Shown here piece by piece: positions 24,347 through 31,549 of a stretch of 34,201 nt of DNA. Both the position numbers and the translations under genes were made by a program. Source of the DNA: Gammaproteobacteria bacterium (GTDB taxonomy: Bacteria > Pseudomonadota > Gammaproteobacteria > UBA1113); the NCBI GenBank assembly GCA_021156165.1, contig JAJNBM010000011.1, positions 1 to 34,201 of the forward strand, in the 5' to 3' direction. The notes beneath the pieces are model-generated. The model ran no database searches, had not been told where the DNA came from, and worked only from the letters and a program-made list of their open reading frames with translations. How positions within the stretch are numbered: position 1 is the stretch's first letter; each line of letters opens with the position of its first letter.

Positions 24347-26014
24347 ATGGTGAAGTTTTTGCGTATTAAAAAAACAAGTGCGGCACTTGCAGTTGTCTTG
24401 GGCAGTGGTATGGTCGCCGATGCTTGGGCGGCTTCATCTGCAAATAGCAGCACAGATAAACAAGTGGAATTATTAACCCAACAAACCGCGGCATTGCAAA
24501 AACAGTTGCAACAAATGCAACAACAAATTGCCGAATTAAAGGCTGCAAAAGCAACCCCTGTGGCTGCAACGGCGCCCGCTGCACCGACTAAAAAAACAAT
24601 GAGTAAGCATGGCCAACCTAAGCATAGAAAACCGCCAACGGCCTTTAGTGGAACAACTCCGGCTACTACAACACCACCTTCTGATAGCGTAACCCAAGCC
24701 GTGGCTCAAACCCCTAGTTTAGCAGCGGAACCTTATGGTGGACGGGGGGATTTGGCCAATATCGGCGGTACGGCTGTGATTACCGCTCCCTTCATTCATT
24801 CTGATCGACAATTCTCCGGGTCAGATTTAATCGTTAACTATTCGACTATCAAAAAGAATGTGGCTATTTTGCAACAAAATAAAAACTTTGTAGACGAAAT
24901 GACAGCAATGGGCTTGGCTTTACCCAATTATCCGCTGTTAGAATTAAGCGGTAACATTGAGGCTTTAGGTCAAAATATTAGTGGGAATAATTCTTTATCT
25001 CACAGCGACTTGAATTTAAGTAATGCAGAATTAGATATGCAAGCGCGTATTAGCACTTGGGTTTCCGGTTTTATGTCTTTTGTTTATAGTACAGGACAAT
25101 CCGGTGGCGGCAGCCGTGTGAGTAATTCCAATGTTTATTTGGACAATGGTTTTATCAACATAGGTAATTTTGACCGCTCAGGTTTTTACGGTACCGTGGG
25201 TCAACTGTATGTGCCTTTTGGTTCCTTTAGTACCTATGAGATCAGTAACCCATTCAATAAAACCTTATTCCGCACCAAGGGTAGGCCCGTGGTATTAGGC
25301 TATAGCTCTACCGAACCTACCGGTTTAGATGCCTCGATTTATGGTTATAGGGGTGATGCGCGTACCGGAACTGAAGAAGCTAATCTACCTGACAATCAAA
25401 CAACAAACAGTTCGGTGTTAAATGAATTTGGTGCCGATACGGTGTATCATTTTGTAGTTGGTGGCGCCAATATTGGCTTAGGCGCGAGTGTGATCAACAA
25501 TGTTTCCGACAGTGGTGGTATGCAGTCTACCGGTCTTAGCAGCGATGAATTTGCAGGATTTGGTGAATCTTCACAGGAGGAAGTATTAAGACATAATGTA
25601 CCTGGTGTAGATTTGCGCTTTGATGTCAATAATTACCCCATTGAACTTATCGGCGAATATACGACAGCTACACAAGCCTTTAACGTACAAGACTTAAGCT
25701 ATAATGGCCATGGAGCACAACCCAGTGCTACTCACTTTGAAGGAGATTATAAGTTTAAACTCTATAGTAGACCAACAACGGTCACATTAGCGTATGATCA
25801 AAGTAGTGAAGCTTTGGCGTTGGGCGTACCACAACGCGGTTATACCTTGGCAGCAAGCACTTCTATTTTTAGAAACACTTTGCTGAGCTTAGAGTTCCAT
25901 CACTATATTAACTATAGTGAGAATGATACGGGCAGTGGTAATGCGGGGAATGTCTTTAATTTAGGAGGCGGCACTACGAATGGTATCATGGCGCAGCTAG
26001 ATGCTTATTTCTAA
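24347..26014 (+). CDS. LbtU/DUF3573-like outer-membrane porin with coiled-coil N terminus
   Basis: A 555-residue exported protein. Signal peptide residues 1-28 (basic start, then AALAVVLGSGMVADAWA). Residues about 36-65 form a Gln-rich coiled coil (STDKQVELLTQQTAALQKQL, then QQMQQQIAEL). A Thr/Pro/Ala-rich linker runs to about 130. The rest has the alternating pattern of a beta-barrel and ends in aromatic YF, as outer-membrane barrels do. The blocks LPNYPLLELSGNIEALGQ, WVSGFMSFVYS and FYGTVGQLYVPFGSFSTYEI resemble the LbtU siderophore-porin family of Legionella. ATG 24347 follows AAAAAGGGG. Its substrate is not shown by sequence. Its stop overlaps the pmbA start (TAATG). Confidence 0.75.
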   Translation: MVKFLRIKKTSAALAVVLGSGMVADAWAASSANSSTDKQVELLTQQTAALQKQLQQMQQQIAELKAAKATPVAATAPAAPTKKTMSKHGQPKHRKPPTAFSGTTPATTTPPSDSVTQAVAQTPSLAAEPYGGRGDLANIGGTAVITAPFIHSDRQFSGSDLIVNYSTIKKNVAILQQNKNFVDEMTAMGLALPNYPLLELSGNIEALGQNISGNNSLSHSDLNLSNAELDMQARISTWVSGFMSFVYSTGQSGGGSRVSNSNVYLDNGFINIGNFDRSGFYGTVGQLYVPFGSFSTYEISNPFNKTLFRTKGRPVVLGYSSTEPTGLDASIYGYRGDARTGTEEANLPDNQTTNSSVLNEFGADTVYHFVVGGANIGLGASVINNVSDSGGMQSTGLSSDEFAGFGESSQEEVLRHNVPGVDLRFDVNNYPIELIGEYTTATQAFNVQDLSYNGHGAQPSATHFEGDYKFKLYSRPTTVTLAYDQSSEALALGVPQRGYTLAASTSIFRNTLLSLEFHHYINYSENDTGSGNAGNVFNLGGGTTNGIMAQLDAYF

Positions 26015-27336
26015 TGTATAACCACATTGAAACTGCTATTTTGGCTTTATTGGATAAAGCCAAACAAAAAGGAGCGAGTGCGGCCGAGGCCAGTGCTTCG
26101 TTTAGCGAAGGCTTTAATGTCAGCGTGCGTAAAGGTGAAGTTGATACCGTAGAATTTAACCGCGATAAAGGTTTAACCTTAACGGTCTATTGTGGTCAAC
26201 GGCAGGGTGTAGTGAGTAGTTCTGATTTGTCTGAAACGGCTCTAGACCATTGTTTAGATAAAGCCTGGACTATTGCACAATATACCGATGAAGATCCCGC
26301 GGCAGGATTGGCGCCCAAAGAGCGCATGGCACAAAAAGCCATAGAACTCGATTTATATCATCCTTGGCAAATCATTCCCGAAGAAGCGATTCCTTTATTA
26401 AAAGAAGCCGAAGCTACAGCTATGGCCAGTGATAGCCGCATCAGCAATTCAGAAGGGGTTACTCTTAATACACACCAGTCGGACTATGTTTATGCCAATT
26501 CATATGGATTTTGCGGCACAATGCGTTCTACCTCACATTCTTTTAGTTGTGTTTTATTAGCCACCGATAAGAACGGCGCTATGCAGCGCGATTATGATTA
26601 TACACACAGTCGTGATGCTAAAACCTTAGATGATTTTAGTGCGGTAGCCAAACGTGCTGCGGAATATACCCTACAAAGATTAGGCGCACAGAGTATCTCT
26701 ACCGGCAAAATGCCTGTTATTTTTAGTCAACGCATGGTGGCAGGATTATGGGGAGAATTATTAGCCGCGATCAGTGGTGGTAATTTATACCGCGACGCTT
26801 CTTTTTTGAAAGGTACTGTAGGAAAAGCCATTCTGAATAAGTGTGTGACTATAGTGGAAGACCCACATATAAAGCGTGCTTGGGCTAGCAGTTATTTTGA
26901 TAAAGAAGGCGTCGCAACCCAAAAACGGGACTTGGTAAAAGCAGGCGTTTTGCAAGGCTATATTTTAAATAGTTATTCTGCACGGCGCTTGGGTTTAGAA
27001 ACAACGGGCAATGCAGGTGGTGCGCATAATATTTTGGTGCAATCTACAGGTGAAGATTATTCTGCATTATTGCAGAAAATGAATACGGGGCTGCTTGTCA
27101 CAGAAGTTATGGGAATGGGAGTTAATTTAGTTACGGGCGACTATTCCCAAGGAGCAAGTGGTTTTTGGGTAGAGCAGGGCAAAATTCAATATCCTGTTGA
27201 AGGTGTGACCATTGCAGGTAATTTGCAAGATATGTTTGCCAATATTATAGCTATAGGGAGTGATGTGAATAAGCGCAGCTATATTGAAAGCGGCTCGGTA
27301 TTAGTAGCTGAAATGATGGTAGCGGGGAAGGATTAA
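26014..27336 (+). CDS. pmbA: Metalloprotease PmbA/TldE
   Basis: The partner of TldD in a heterodimeric cytoplasmic protease that processes microcin B17 and degrades unfolded peptides, including CcdA. The 440-residue product shows the family's N-terminal NVSVRKGEVDTVEFNRDKG (residues 30-48), VVSSSDLSE near 71, GNLYRDASFLKGTVGK near 261, LNSYSARRLGLETTGNAGG near 314, and the C-terminal GDYSQGASGFWVEQGKIQYP. The zinc HExxxH motif of TldD is absent, as expected for the PmbA/TldE subunit. The ATG shares one base with the porin stop and has no clear ribosome site, so coupling is likely. tldD is not in the window. Confidence 0.95.
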   Translation: MYNHIETAILALLDKAKQKGASAAEASASFSEGFNVSVRKGEVDTVEFNRDKGLTLTVYCGQRQGVVSSSDLSETALDHCLDKAWTIAQYTDEDPAAGLAPKERMAQKAIELDLYHPWQIIPEEAIPLLKEAEATAMASDSRISNSEGVTLNTHQSDYVYANSYGFCGTMRSTSHSFSCVLLATDKNGAMQRDYDYTHSRDAKTLDDFSAVAKRAAEYTLQRLGAQSISTGKMPVIFSQRMVAGLWGELLAAISGGNLYRDASFLKGTVGKAILNKCVTIVEDPHIKRAWASSYFDKEGVATQKRDLVKAGVLQGYILNSYSARRLGLETTGNAGGAHNILVQSTGEDYSALLQKMNTGLLVTEVMGMGVNLVTGDYSQGASGFWVEQGKIQYPVEGVTIAGNLQDMFANIIAIGSDVNKRSYIESGSVLVAEMMVAGKD

Positions 27337-27353
27337 AAATTTCCGAAGCTTTG

Positions 27354-27414
27354 TCGTAGGGGCAGGCCCCCGTGCCTGCCCTAGATGGGCAACCACAGGG
27401 GGTTGCCCCTACGA
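27354..27414. repeat. Paired REP-like palindromes, head to head (BIME-like), pmbA-ptsO gap
   Basis: TCGTAG, then stem GGGCAGGC-CCCCGT-GCCTGCCC, spacer TAGAT, stem GGGCAACC-ACAGGG-GGTTGCCC, then CTACGA. Both hairpins carry the GTAG tag pointing outward, and the outermost TCGTAGGGG/CCCCTACGA are perfect inverted repeats. This is the cleanest copy in the window and lies between the convergent genes pmbA and ptsO, where it could end transcription from both sides. Confidence 0.85.
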
Positions 27415-27429
27415 TAAAACATGAGCCCC

Positions 27430-27696
27430 TTATTCCTCACCAAAATTACTATCAAATAAGGCTTTCAGTGCGGCCATGGCTTCATTTTCATCTACACCTT
27501 CTGCGGTTATGGTTAGCACAGAACCGCTGCTCGCCGACAATAACATCACATTTAAAATGCTTTTGGCATTGACCTTTTTAGAGTCTAGGCTCAGTTCAAT
27601 CTGACTACTGAAACGACTGGATAATTCAACCAATTTGGCAGCGGCTCTAGTGTGTAACCCTAATTTATTACCGAGAGTAATATTTTCTGTCTGCAT
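27430..27696 (-). CDS. ptsO: HPr-family phosphocarrier (NPr type)
   Basis: A phosphocarrier of 88 residues. The phosphorylated His15 lies in GLHTRAAAKLVEL, and Ser46 in KKVNAKSILNVMLLSASSGS stands at the regulatory-serine position. Its place behind hpf and rapZ matches ptsO of the nitrogen-type phosphotransferase branch, in which it passes phosphate from PtsP to PtsN. Neither ptsN nor ptsP is here. It begins 2 bases after the rapZ stop with no separate ribosome site. A BIME-like repeat lies 15 bases behind the stop. Confidence 0.9.
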   Translation of the reverse strand: MQTENITLGNKLGLHTRAAAKLVELSSRFSSQIELSLDSKKVNAKSILNVMLLSASSGSVLTITAEGVDENEAMAALKALFDSNFGEE

Positions 27697-27698
27697 AG

Positions 27699-28541
27699 CT
27701 AAGCCAACTCACGGTGACGCAATAATACTGGGTTATGCTTTTGTTTAAGCGCCTCATACAGCATTTTGGCAATATAGACAGAGCGATGCTGTCCACCGGT
27801 ACACCCTATGGAAACGGTCATATAAGCACGATTATTATTTTCAAATTTAGGCAGCCAATTCATTAAAAAATGTTCTATGTCTGCCAATAAAGCATGGGTT
27901 TCGGGTTTTTGATTTAAAAACTTTTCAATAGGTTCTTCTAGTCCTGAATAAGGGCGGAGTTCACTATGCCAATAAGGATTAGGCAATATACGCACATCAA
28001 AAACAAAATCGCTGTCTACGGGTACGCCAAATTTAAAGCCAAAAGATTGTATTAATAGAGACAGTCCTTGGGCTTTGGGTTCAATGCGATTGGAAATAAC
28101 ATCCCGCAATCGATGTTGTGATAGTTGACTCGTATCTATAACCAGATCGGCTAAATGTGCTAAAGGATCTAATAACTTTTTTTCATAAGCGATCGCTTCT
28201 TGTAACGAACGATGATCGGAGCTTAATGGGTGGCGCCTACGAGTTTCATTAAAGCGTTTAATTAAGACATCGTCGCTGGCATCTAAGTAGAGTATTTCAC
28301 ACTGGAAACCGGAAGTTCTAAAACTTTCTATCCAATGGTGAAAGCTTTCTAGATCGGTGATAGGATTTCTGGCATCAATGCCTATTGCTATTTTTTGATA
28401 CGTTTTCTGCACATGCGCGGTTAAACTTTCTAATAAGCTTGCGGGTAAATTATCAATGCAATAATAACCCAGATCTTCTAGCAGGTGTAAGGTTATACTT
28501 TTTCCTGACCCAGAACGTCCTGTTACAATAATAACGCGCAT
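27699..28541 (-). CDS. rapZ: RNase adapter protein RapZ
   Basis: An ATP/GTP-binding protein that in enterobacteria presents the small RNA GlmZ to RNase E and senses glucosamine-6-phosphate. The Walker A motif is GRSGSGKS (residues 8-15), followed by EDLGYYCIDNLPASLL. FETRRRHPL-like sequence (RFNETRRRHPLS near 95) and the C-terminal SIGCTGGQHRSVYIA near 245 are family signatures. The 280-residue length is typical. AAGGAAA precedes the ATG; hpf is 22 bases upstream and ptsO 2 bases downstream, so the three genes form one unit. Whether GlmZ-type small RNAs exist in this organism is unknown. Confidence 0.95.
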   Translation of the reverse strand: MRVIIVTGRSGSGKSITLHLLEDLGYYCIDNLPASLLESLTAHVQKTYQKIAIGIDARNPITDLESFHHWIESFRTSGFQCEILYLDASDDVLIKRFNETRRRHPLSSDHRSLQEAIAYEKKLLDPLAHLADLVIDTSQLSQHRLRDVISNRIEPKAQGLSLLIQSFGFKFGVPVDSDFVFDVRILPNPYWHSELRPYSGLEEPIEKFLNQKPETHALLADIEHFLMNWLPKFENNNRAYMTVSIGCTGGQHRSVYIAKMLYEALKQKHNPVLLRHRELA

Positions 28542-28563
28542 GTCATTTCCTTAACCCTTAAAA

Positions 28564-28845
28564 TCAATGCATTCTTTCTTTATGTTCCTTTAATAGGCGC
28601 ATCAATTTATCCACTAACCCATCTACCGCACTGTACATATCATCCGTTTTTTCACGGGCATGTATTTGTGTACCGGGCACATGTACTGTCGCTTCAGCAA
28701 TTTGATCTAAATTCTCAACCTTAAAAGTAATCGCAATGCTAAGAACATCGTTAAAATGACGTTCTAAGCGGTCTAATTTTTTCATAGTGAATTCTTTTAA
28801 AGGGGGAGTAACGTCTAAATGATGCCCAGTAAATGTGATTTGCAT
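28564..28845 (-). CDS. hpf: Ribosome hibernation promoting factor (short HPF)
   Basis: A small protein that binds the 30S decoding region and helps form inactive 100S ribosomes in stationary phase. It has 93 residues, the short form. It starts MQITFTGHHLDVTPPLKEF, then LERHFNDVLSIAITFKVEN and the basic HAREKTDDMYSAVDGLVDKL, all typical. GGAGG stands 4 bases before the ATG. In many gammaproteobacteria hpf follows rpoN; here rpoN is absent and a palindromic element (28872-29032) begins 26 bases upstream of the start and may supply its promoter. Confidence 0.95.
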   Translation of the reverse strand: MQITFTGHHLDVTPPLKEFTMKKLDRLERHFNDVLSIAITFKVENLDQIAEATVHVPGTQIHAREKTDDMYSAVDGLVDKLMRLLKEHKERMH

Positions 28846-28865
28846 AATGCCTCCAAATTAAGTGT

Positions 28866-28894
28866 ATTGTAGGGGCTGTTTTACATTTAGTTTA
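28866..28894 (-). promoter_or_regulatory. possible hybrid promoter for hpf at the end of the palindromic element
   Basis: On the minus strand, TAAACT (28889-28894, 3 of 6 to TTGACA) lies inside the element, 17 bases from TACAAT (28866-28871, 5 of 6 to TATAAT), which begins right after the element's last C. The hpf ATG is 20 bases beyond. The same geometry occurs at the other copy (33678-33705). Confidence 0.35.
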
Positions 28895-29032
28895 TTGGCT
28901 GCAAAATGAATAAAGCGTTCCAAATATCAGCAAATTTTCATCCAATATTGCCCGATATTCTCCTCAAATTTGCTGATATTTTGCCCGGCTTTATTCATTT
29001 TTCGCTTCGACAAGCCAAATGTAAACAGACCC
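28872..29032 (-). mobile_element. MITE-like palindromic element, copy A
   Basis: A 161-base element that is almost wholly self-complementary. Outer ends GGGGCTGT / ACAGACCC; next arms AAAATGAATAAAGC (28903-28916) and its exact complement at 28988-29001; then AAATATCAGCAAATTT (28922-28937) and its exact complement at 28966-28981. It encodes nothing. The reverse complement aligns along its full length with 33548-33699, about four fifths identical by eye. It is flanked by TA on the left but TT on the right, so a TA target duplication is only half preserved. It sits between lptB and hpf. Confidence 0.75.
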
Positions 29033-29086
29033 TTAATTAAATATAACATCTTTTTTGACAATCCGCCAATTGCTCGGGCTTATTGT

Positions 29087-29818
29087 TTACAAATCAAACT
29101 CATCCCCTAGATATACCTCACGCACTTTTTGATCGGATAGAATAATCTGGGGTGAGCCTTGGCAAATCATCTCGCCCTCGTTGACTATGTAGGCACGTTC
29201 ACAAATATCGAGGGTTTCCCGTACGTTGTGGTCCGTAATTAAAATACCAATTTTTCTACTGCACAAATGGGTAATGATGCGCTTAATATCCACGACGGAA
29301 ATGGGATCCACGCCCGCGAATGGCTCATCTAATAAGACAAAAGCAGGGCTAGTCGCCAACGCACGTGCGATTTCAACTCGCCGCCTCTCGCCCCCCGACA
29401 AACTAATCCCTAAATTATCGCGTATATGATAAATGTGAAACTCTTGCAATAATTCATGGAGACGGTGCTGTCGTTGTTCATCGGTTAAATGTTTTTGCAG
29501 CTCTAAAATAGCTAAAATATTTTGGGATACCGTTAATTTTCTAAAGACAGAGGCTTCTTGGGGCAGATAGCTTAAACCTTTATGTGCCCGTTCATGAATG
29601 GGCAGATGGGTGATTTCTTCTTCATCTATAAAAATTTGGCCGCGGTCGGGTGAAACCAAGCCGACAATCATATAAAAGCTGGTTGTTTTCCCGGCTCCAT
29701 TGGGACCTAGTAGGCCGACAATTTCACCGCTGTTAATTTCCATGGAAACATTTTTAACTACGGTACGTTTTTTATAACTTTTTTCTAAAGCAATAGCGCG
29801 TAATGTTTTCTGTGACAT
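29087..29818 (-). CDS. lptB: LPS export ABC transporter ATP-binding protein LptB
   Basis: The ATPase that powers lipopolysaccharide extraction from the inner membrane with LptF, LptG and LptC. Walker A GPNGAGKT begins near residue 38, the Q-loop near [12 protein letters not shown], the ABC signature is [15 protein letters not shown] and Walker B is [13 protein letters not shown], with the switch histidine in [10 protein letters not shown]. The C-terminal [10 protein letters not shown] is typical of LptB. I chose ATG 29818 (243 residues, [14 protein letters not shown]), which leaves GGAGAG as a ribosome site; the upstream in-frame ATG at 29836 would overlap that site. lptA lies 103 bases upstream, separated by a hairpin. 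lptFG are not in the window. Confidence 0.96.
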   Translation of the reverse strand: MSQKTLRAIALEKSYKKRTVVKNVSMEINSGEIVGLLGPNGAGKTTSFYMIVGLVSPDRGQIFIDEEEITHLPIHERAHKGLSYLPQEASVFRKLTVSQNILAILELQKHLTDEQRQHRLHELLQEFHIYHIRDNLGISLSGGERRRVEIARALATSPAFVLLDEPFAGVDPISVVDIKRIITHLCSRKIGILITDHNVRETLDICERAYIVNEGEMICQGSPQIILSDQKVREVYLGDEFDL

Positions 29819-29847
29819 GGTAATTATTCTCTCCATCTACGAGTACG

Positions 29848-29892
29848 AAAAAGTCCAGATTTGCATGCAAGATGCGCTAAATCTGGGCTTTT
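29848..29892 (-). terminator. terminator-like hairpin between lptA and lptB
   Basis: On the minus strand, AAAAGCCCAGATTT and AAATCTGGACTTTTT form a stem (13 of 14 paired) with a 16-base loop, ending in a run of five T. This is the A-tract/stem/T-tract shape of an intrinsic terminator placed inside the operon, so it may reduce lptB relative to the genes before it. The stem is not GC-rich, so strength is uncertain. Confidence 0.4.
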
Positions 29893-29921
29893 GTTGAAAA
29901 AAAGGTGTGAGCAATGATGCG

Positions 29922-30455
29922 TCATTGTGGTGTTGGATCCGTTTCTGGAAGGTTATTGGGGTCAATGACAATGCGGGTACGGACGGCTTTGGTATTAGGG
30001 GCATTGATTGATTTTAAGATTTTATTGGTAAGGTCATATTCTAAGTGTTCACCCGCAATGCTATTTTCGCCTTGCTGCACGTAAGCATGTCCTAGCAAAA
30101 TAGCATAATTTTTTTGGGGGAAAAACTTGATAATATCGGCGATGGCGATGAGCGGTGGTTTGTTTGGATCCACAGTATTTTCATAACGCGCTTGCTTTTT
30201 TTTATCGCCTTCGGCTACCACTAGCGTAATTTTATTGTTTTCGCTGTATGAGGTCACTTTATCGCCGCGCACATGGGTACTTCCCTGATCTATGGTGACA
30301 TTGCCGGTATAAATGCCAATACCCGTTTGGCTATTCAAATCGGCAGTGTCTGAAGCAATCAATAGCGGTTGTTGTTGATCGCTGTCTACGGCATAGCTTA
30401 CAGAAATAATGCAACTAAGACACAGGATGAATAGGTTGCGCTTTACTCGGGTCAT
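29922..30455 (-). CDS. lptA: LPS transport periplasmic protein LptA
   Basis: A periplasmic bridge protein that carries lipopolysaccharide from LptC to LptD. ATG 30455 (177 residues) is chosen because GAGG stands just upstream and because it gives a clean signal peptide (RVKRNLFILCLSCIISVSYA). The OstA-like beta-jellyroll follows: LLIASDTADLNSQTGIGIYTG, VTIDQGSTHVRGDKV, FPQKNYAILLGHAYVQQGEN and HLEYDLTNKILK. Earlier in-frame ATGs would lengthen the N terminus without a ribosome site. The start lies 41 bases inside the end of lptC. Confidence 0.94.
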   Translation of the reverse strand: MTRVKRNLFILCLSCIISVSYAVDSDQQQPLLIASDTADLNSQTGIGIYTGNVTIDQGSTHVRGDKVTSYSENNKITLVVAEGDKKKQARYENTVDPNKPPLIAIADIIKFFPQKNYAILLGHAYVQQGENSIAGEHLEYDLTNKILKSINAPNTKAVRTRIVIDPNNLPETDPTPQ

Positions 30456-31008
30456 AGAAACCTCGTGCTTGTGATAATAGGGTAACATGCTTTTGATCCA
30501 AATAAGCATTCATGCCTACGGATGTTATTTTCACTCCAGATTGTACTAAGGTCACCGGTTTATCGGTATTTGCCAATTGTTGATTTGGGAAAATATGCAA
30601 TAAAGAGGTTGTGATAGTGGTATCTTGATTTTGTGCGCCGGGAGACTGATGGATAACGACATTATCTATTAAGTCCACTTTTTCTGTACCATTGAAAGTC
30701 TTTCCTGTTTGTGACGAAATACTCCAGGGAGCCTTATTATCTTTGGAATATAGGGTGATCAGGGGAGTGGTTAATACACTGGAGTCATCGCGCGCAAAAT
30801 GCAGTAATTTAGGACTATCCATTTCGCCTTGTTTTTGACCTAATTCATCGAATTGCACGCCCTGTATGCCTATGGCAAAAGCATCAATACTGGCTGCTGT
30901 TTTTGCGGTACTGGGATTGGTCTTGAATTGATACCATCCTAAAAAAGAAACAATCGCTAACAGCAGTAATAGGACATTTAAGAAATAATATTTTTTAGTC
31001 AGTATCAT
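30415..31008 (-). CDS. lptC: LPS export protein LptC
   Basis: A bitopic inner-membrane protein that receives lipopolysaccharide from LptBFG and hands it to LptA. A single membrane segment (about residues 8-24, YFLNVLLLLLAIVSFLGWY) anchors a periplasmic beta-jellyroll (about 40-195) with IQGVQFDELGQKQ, TLYSKDNKAPWSISSQTGK, VDLIDNVVIHQSPG and the terminal KHVTLLSQARGFYDP, all typical. It has 197 residues. The start overlaps kdsC by 4 bases (ATGA) and the end overlaps lptA by 41 bases. Confidence 0.94.
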   Translation of the reverse strand: MILTKKYYFLNVLLLLLAIVSFLGWYQFKTNPSTAKTAASIDAFAIGIQGVQFDELGQKQGEMDSPKLLHFARDDSSVLTTPLITLYSKDNKAPWSISSQTGKTFNGTEKVDLIDNVVIHQSPGAQNQDTTITTSLLHIFPNQQLANTDKPVTLVQSGVKITSVGMNAYLDQKHVTLLSQARGFYDPSKAQPIHPVS

Positions 31009-31529
31009 AAAAAAGCCTCGTGTACATCTTTAAAAGTATTTTGTGCTTGCATGATTAACTCACACACTTCACGTACCGCCCCTTCGCCACCATTGCGGCG
31101 TGTGGTATAACGCGCAAACTGTTTGACCATCTCGGCGGCATTGGCAACCGCTATACCTAAACCCACTCGACGAATGATGGCAATATCGGGTAAGTCATCT
31201 CCCATATAAGCGACTTCCTCATCGCGTATATTTAATTTAGCAATTAATTCTTCATAGGCTGTGATCTTATTTTCGATGCCTTGATAAACATGTTCAACTT
31301 TCAGTTGGGCCATACGCTTGTCGATTAAAGCGGAGCGATGGGTGGTAATGACGGCGGTGATGATGCCTGTCTTAGCCAATAATTTCATTCCTAAGCCATC
31401 GTGACAATGAAAGGCTTTTAAGTTTTGTCCATCATCCAATAAATATAATCGCCCATCGGTAAGTACCCCATCCATATCAAAGATGGCTAAACGAATTTTT
31501 TTTGCAGTAGCCGATATCGTATCTGACAT
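31005..31529 (-). CDS. kdsC: 3-deoxy-D-manno-octulosonate 8-phosphate phosphatase KdsC
   Basis: A HAD-family phosphatase that makes Kdo from Kdo-8-phosphate for the LPS inner core. The nucleophile Asp18 and general acid Asp20 are in LAIFDMDGVLTDG; motif II Thr in ITTHRS near residue 62; and the metal-binding GDDLPDIAIIRRVGLGIAVANA near 114. The 174-residue tetramer-forming type has no cap domain, as expected. AGAGGAA precedes the ATG. It lies 20 bases after kdsD and overlaps lptC by 4 bases. Confidence 0.96.
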   Translation of the reverse strand: MSDTISATAKKIRLAIFDMDGVLTDGRLYLLDDGQNLKAFHCHDGLGMKLLAKTGIITAVITTHRSALIDKRMAQLKVEHVYQGIENKITAYEELIAKLNIRDEEVAYMGDDLPDIAIIRRVGLGIAVANAAEMVKQFARYTTRRNGGEGAVREVCELIMQAQNTFKDVHEAFL

Positions 31530-31549
31530 AGTATTCCTCTTGCGTTGTT

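Noticed and set aside
27354..27414. Possible CRISPR-like repeat because similar units recur (8500, 22405, 27354, 32636)
   Set aside because: Copies are kilobases apart, not regularly spaced, and have no spacers or cas genes; they fit REP/BIME-type palindromes.
28871..29034. A clean TA target duplication around palindromic copy A
   Set aside because: TA is present on the left (28870-28871) but the right flank reads TT; only copy B has TA on both sides, so the duplication is not claimed for copy A.
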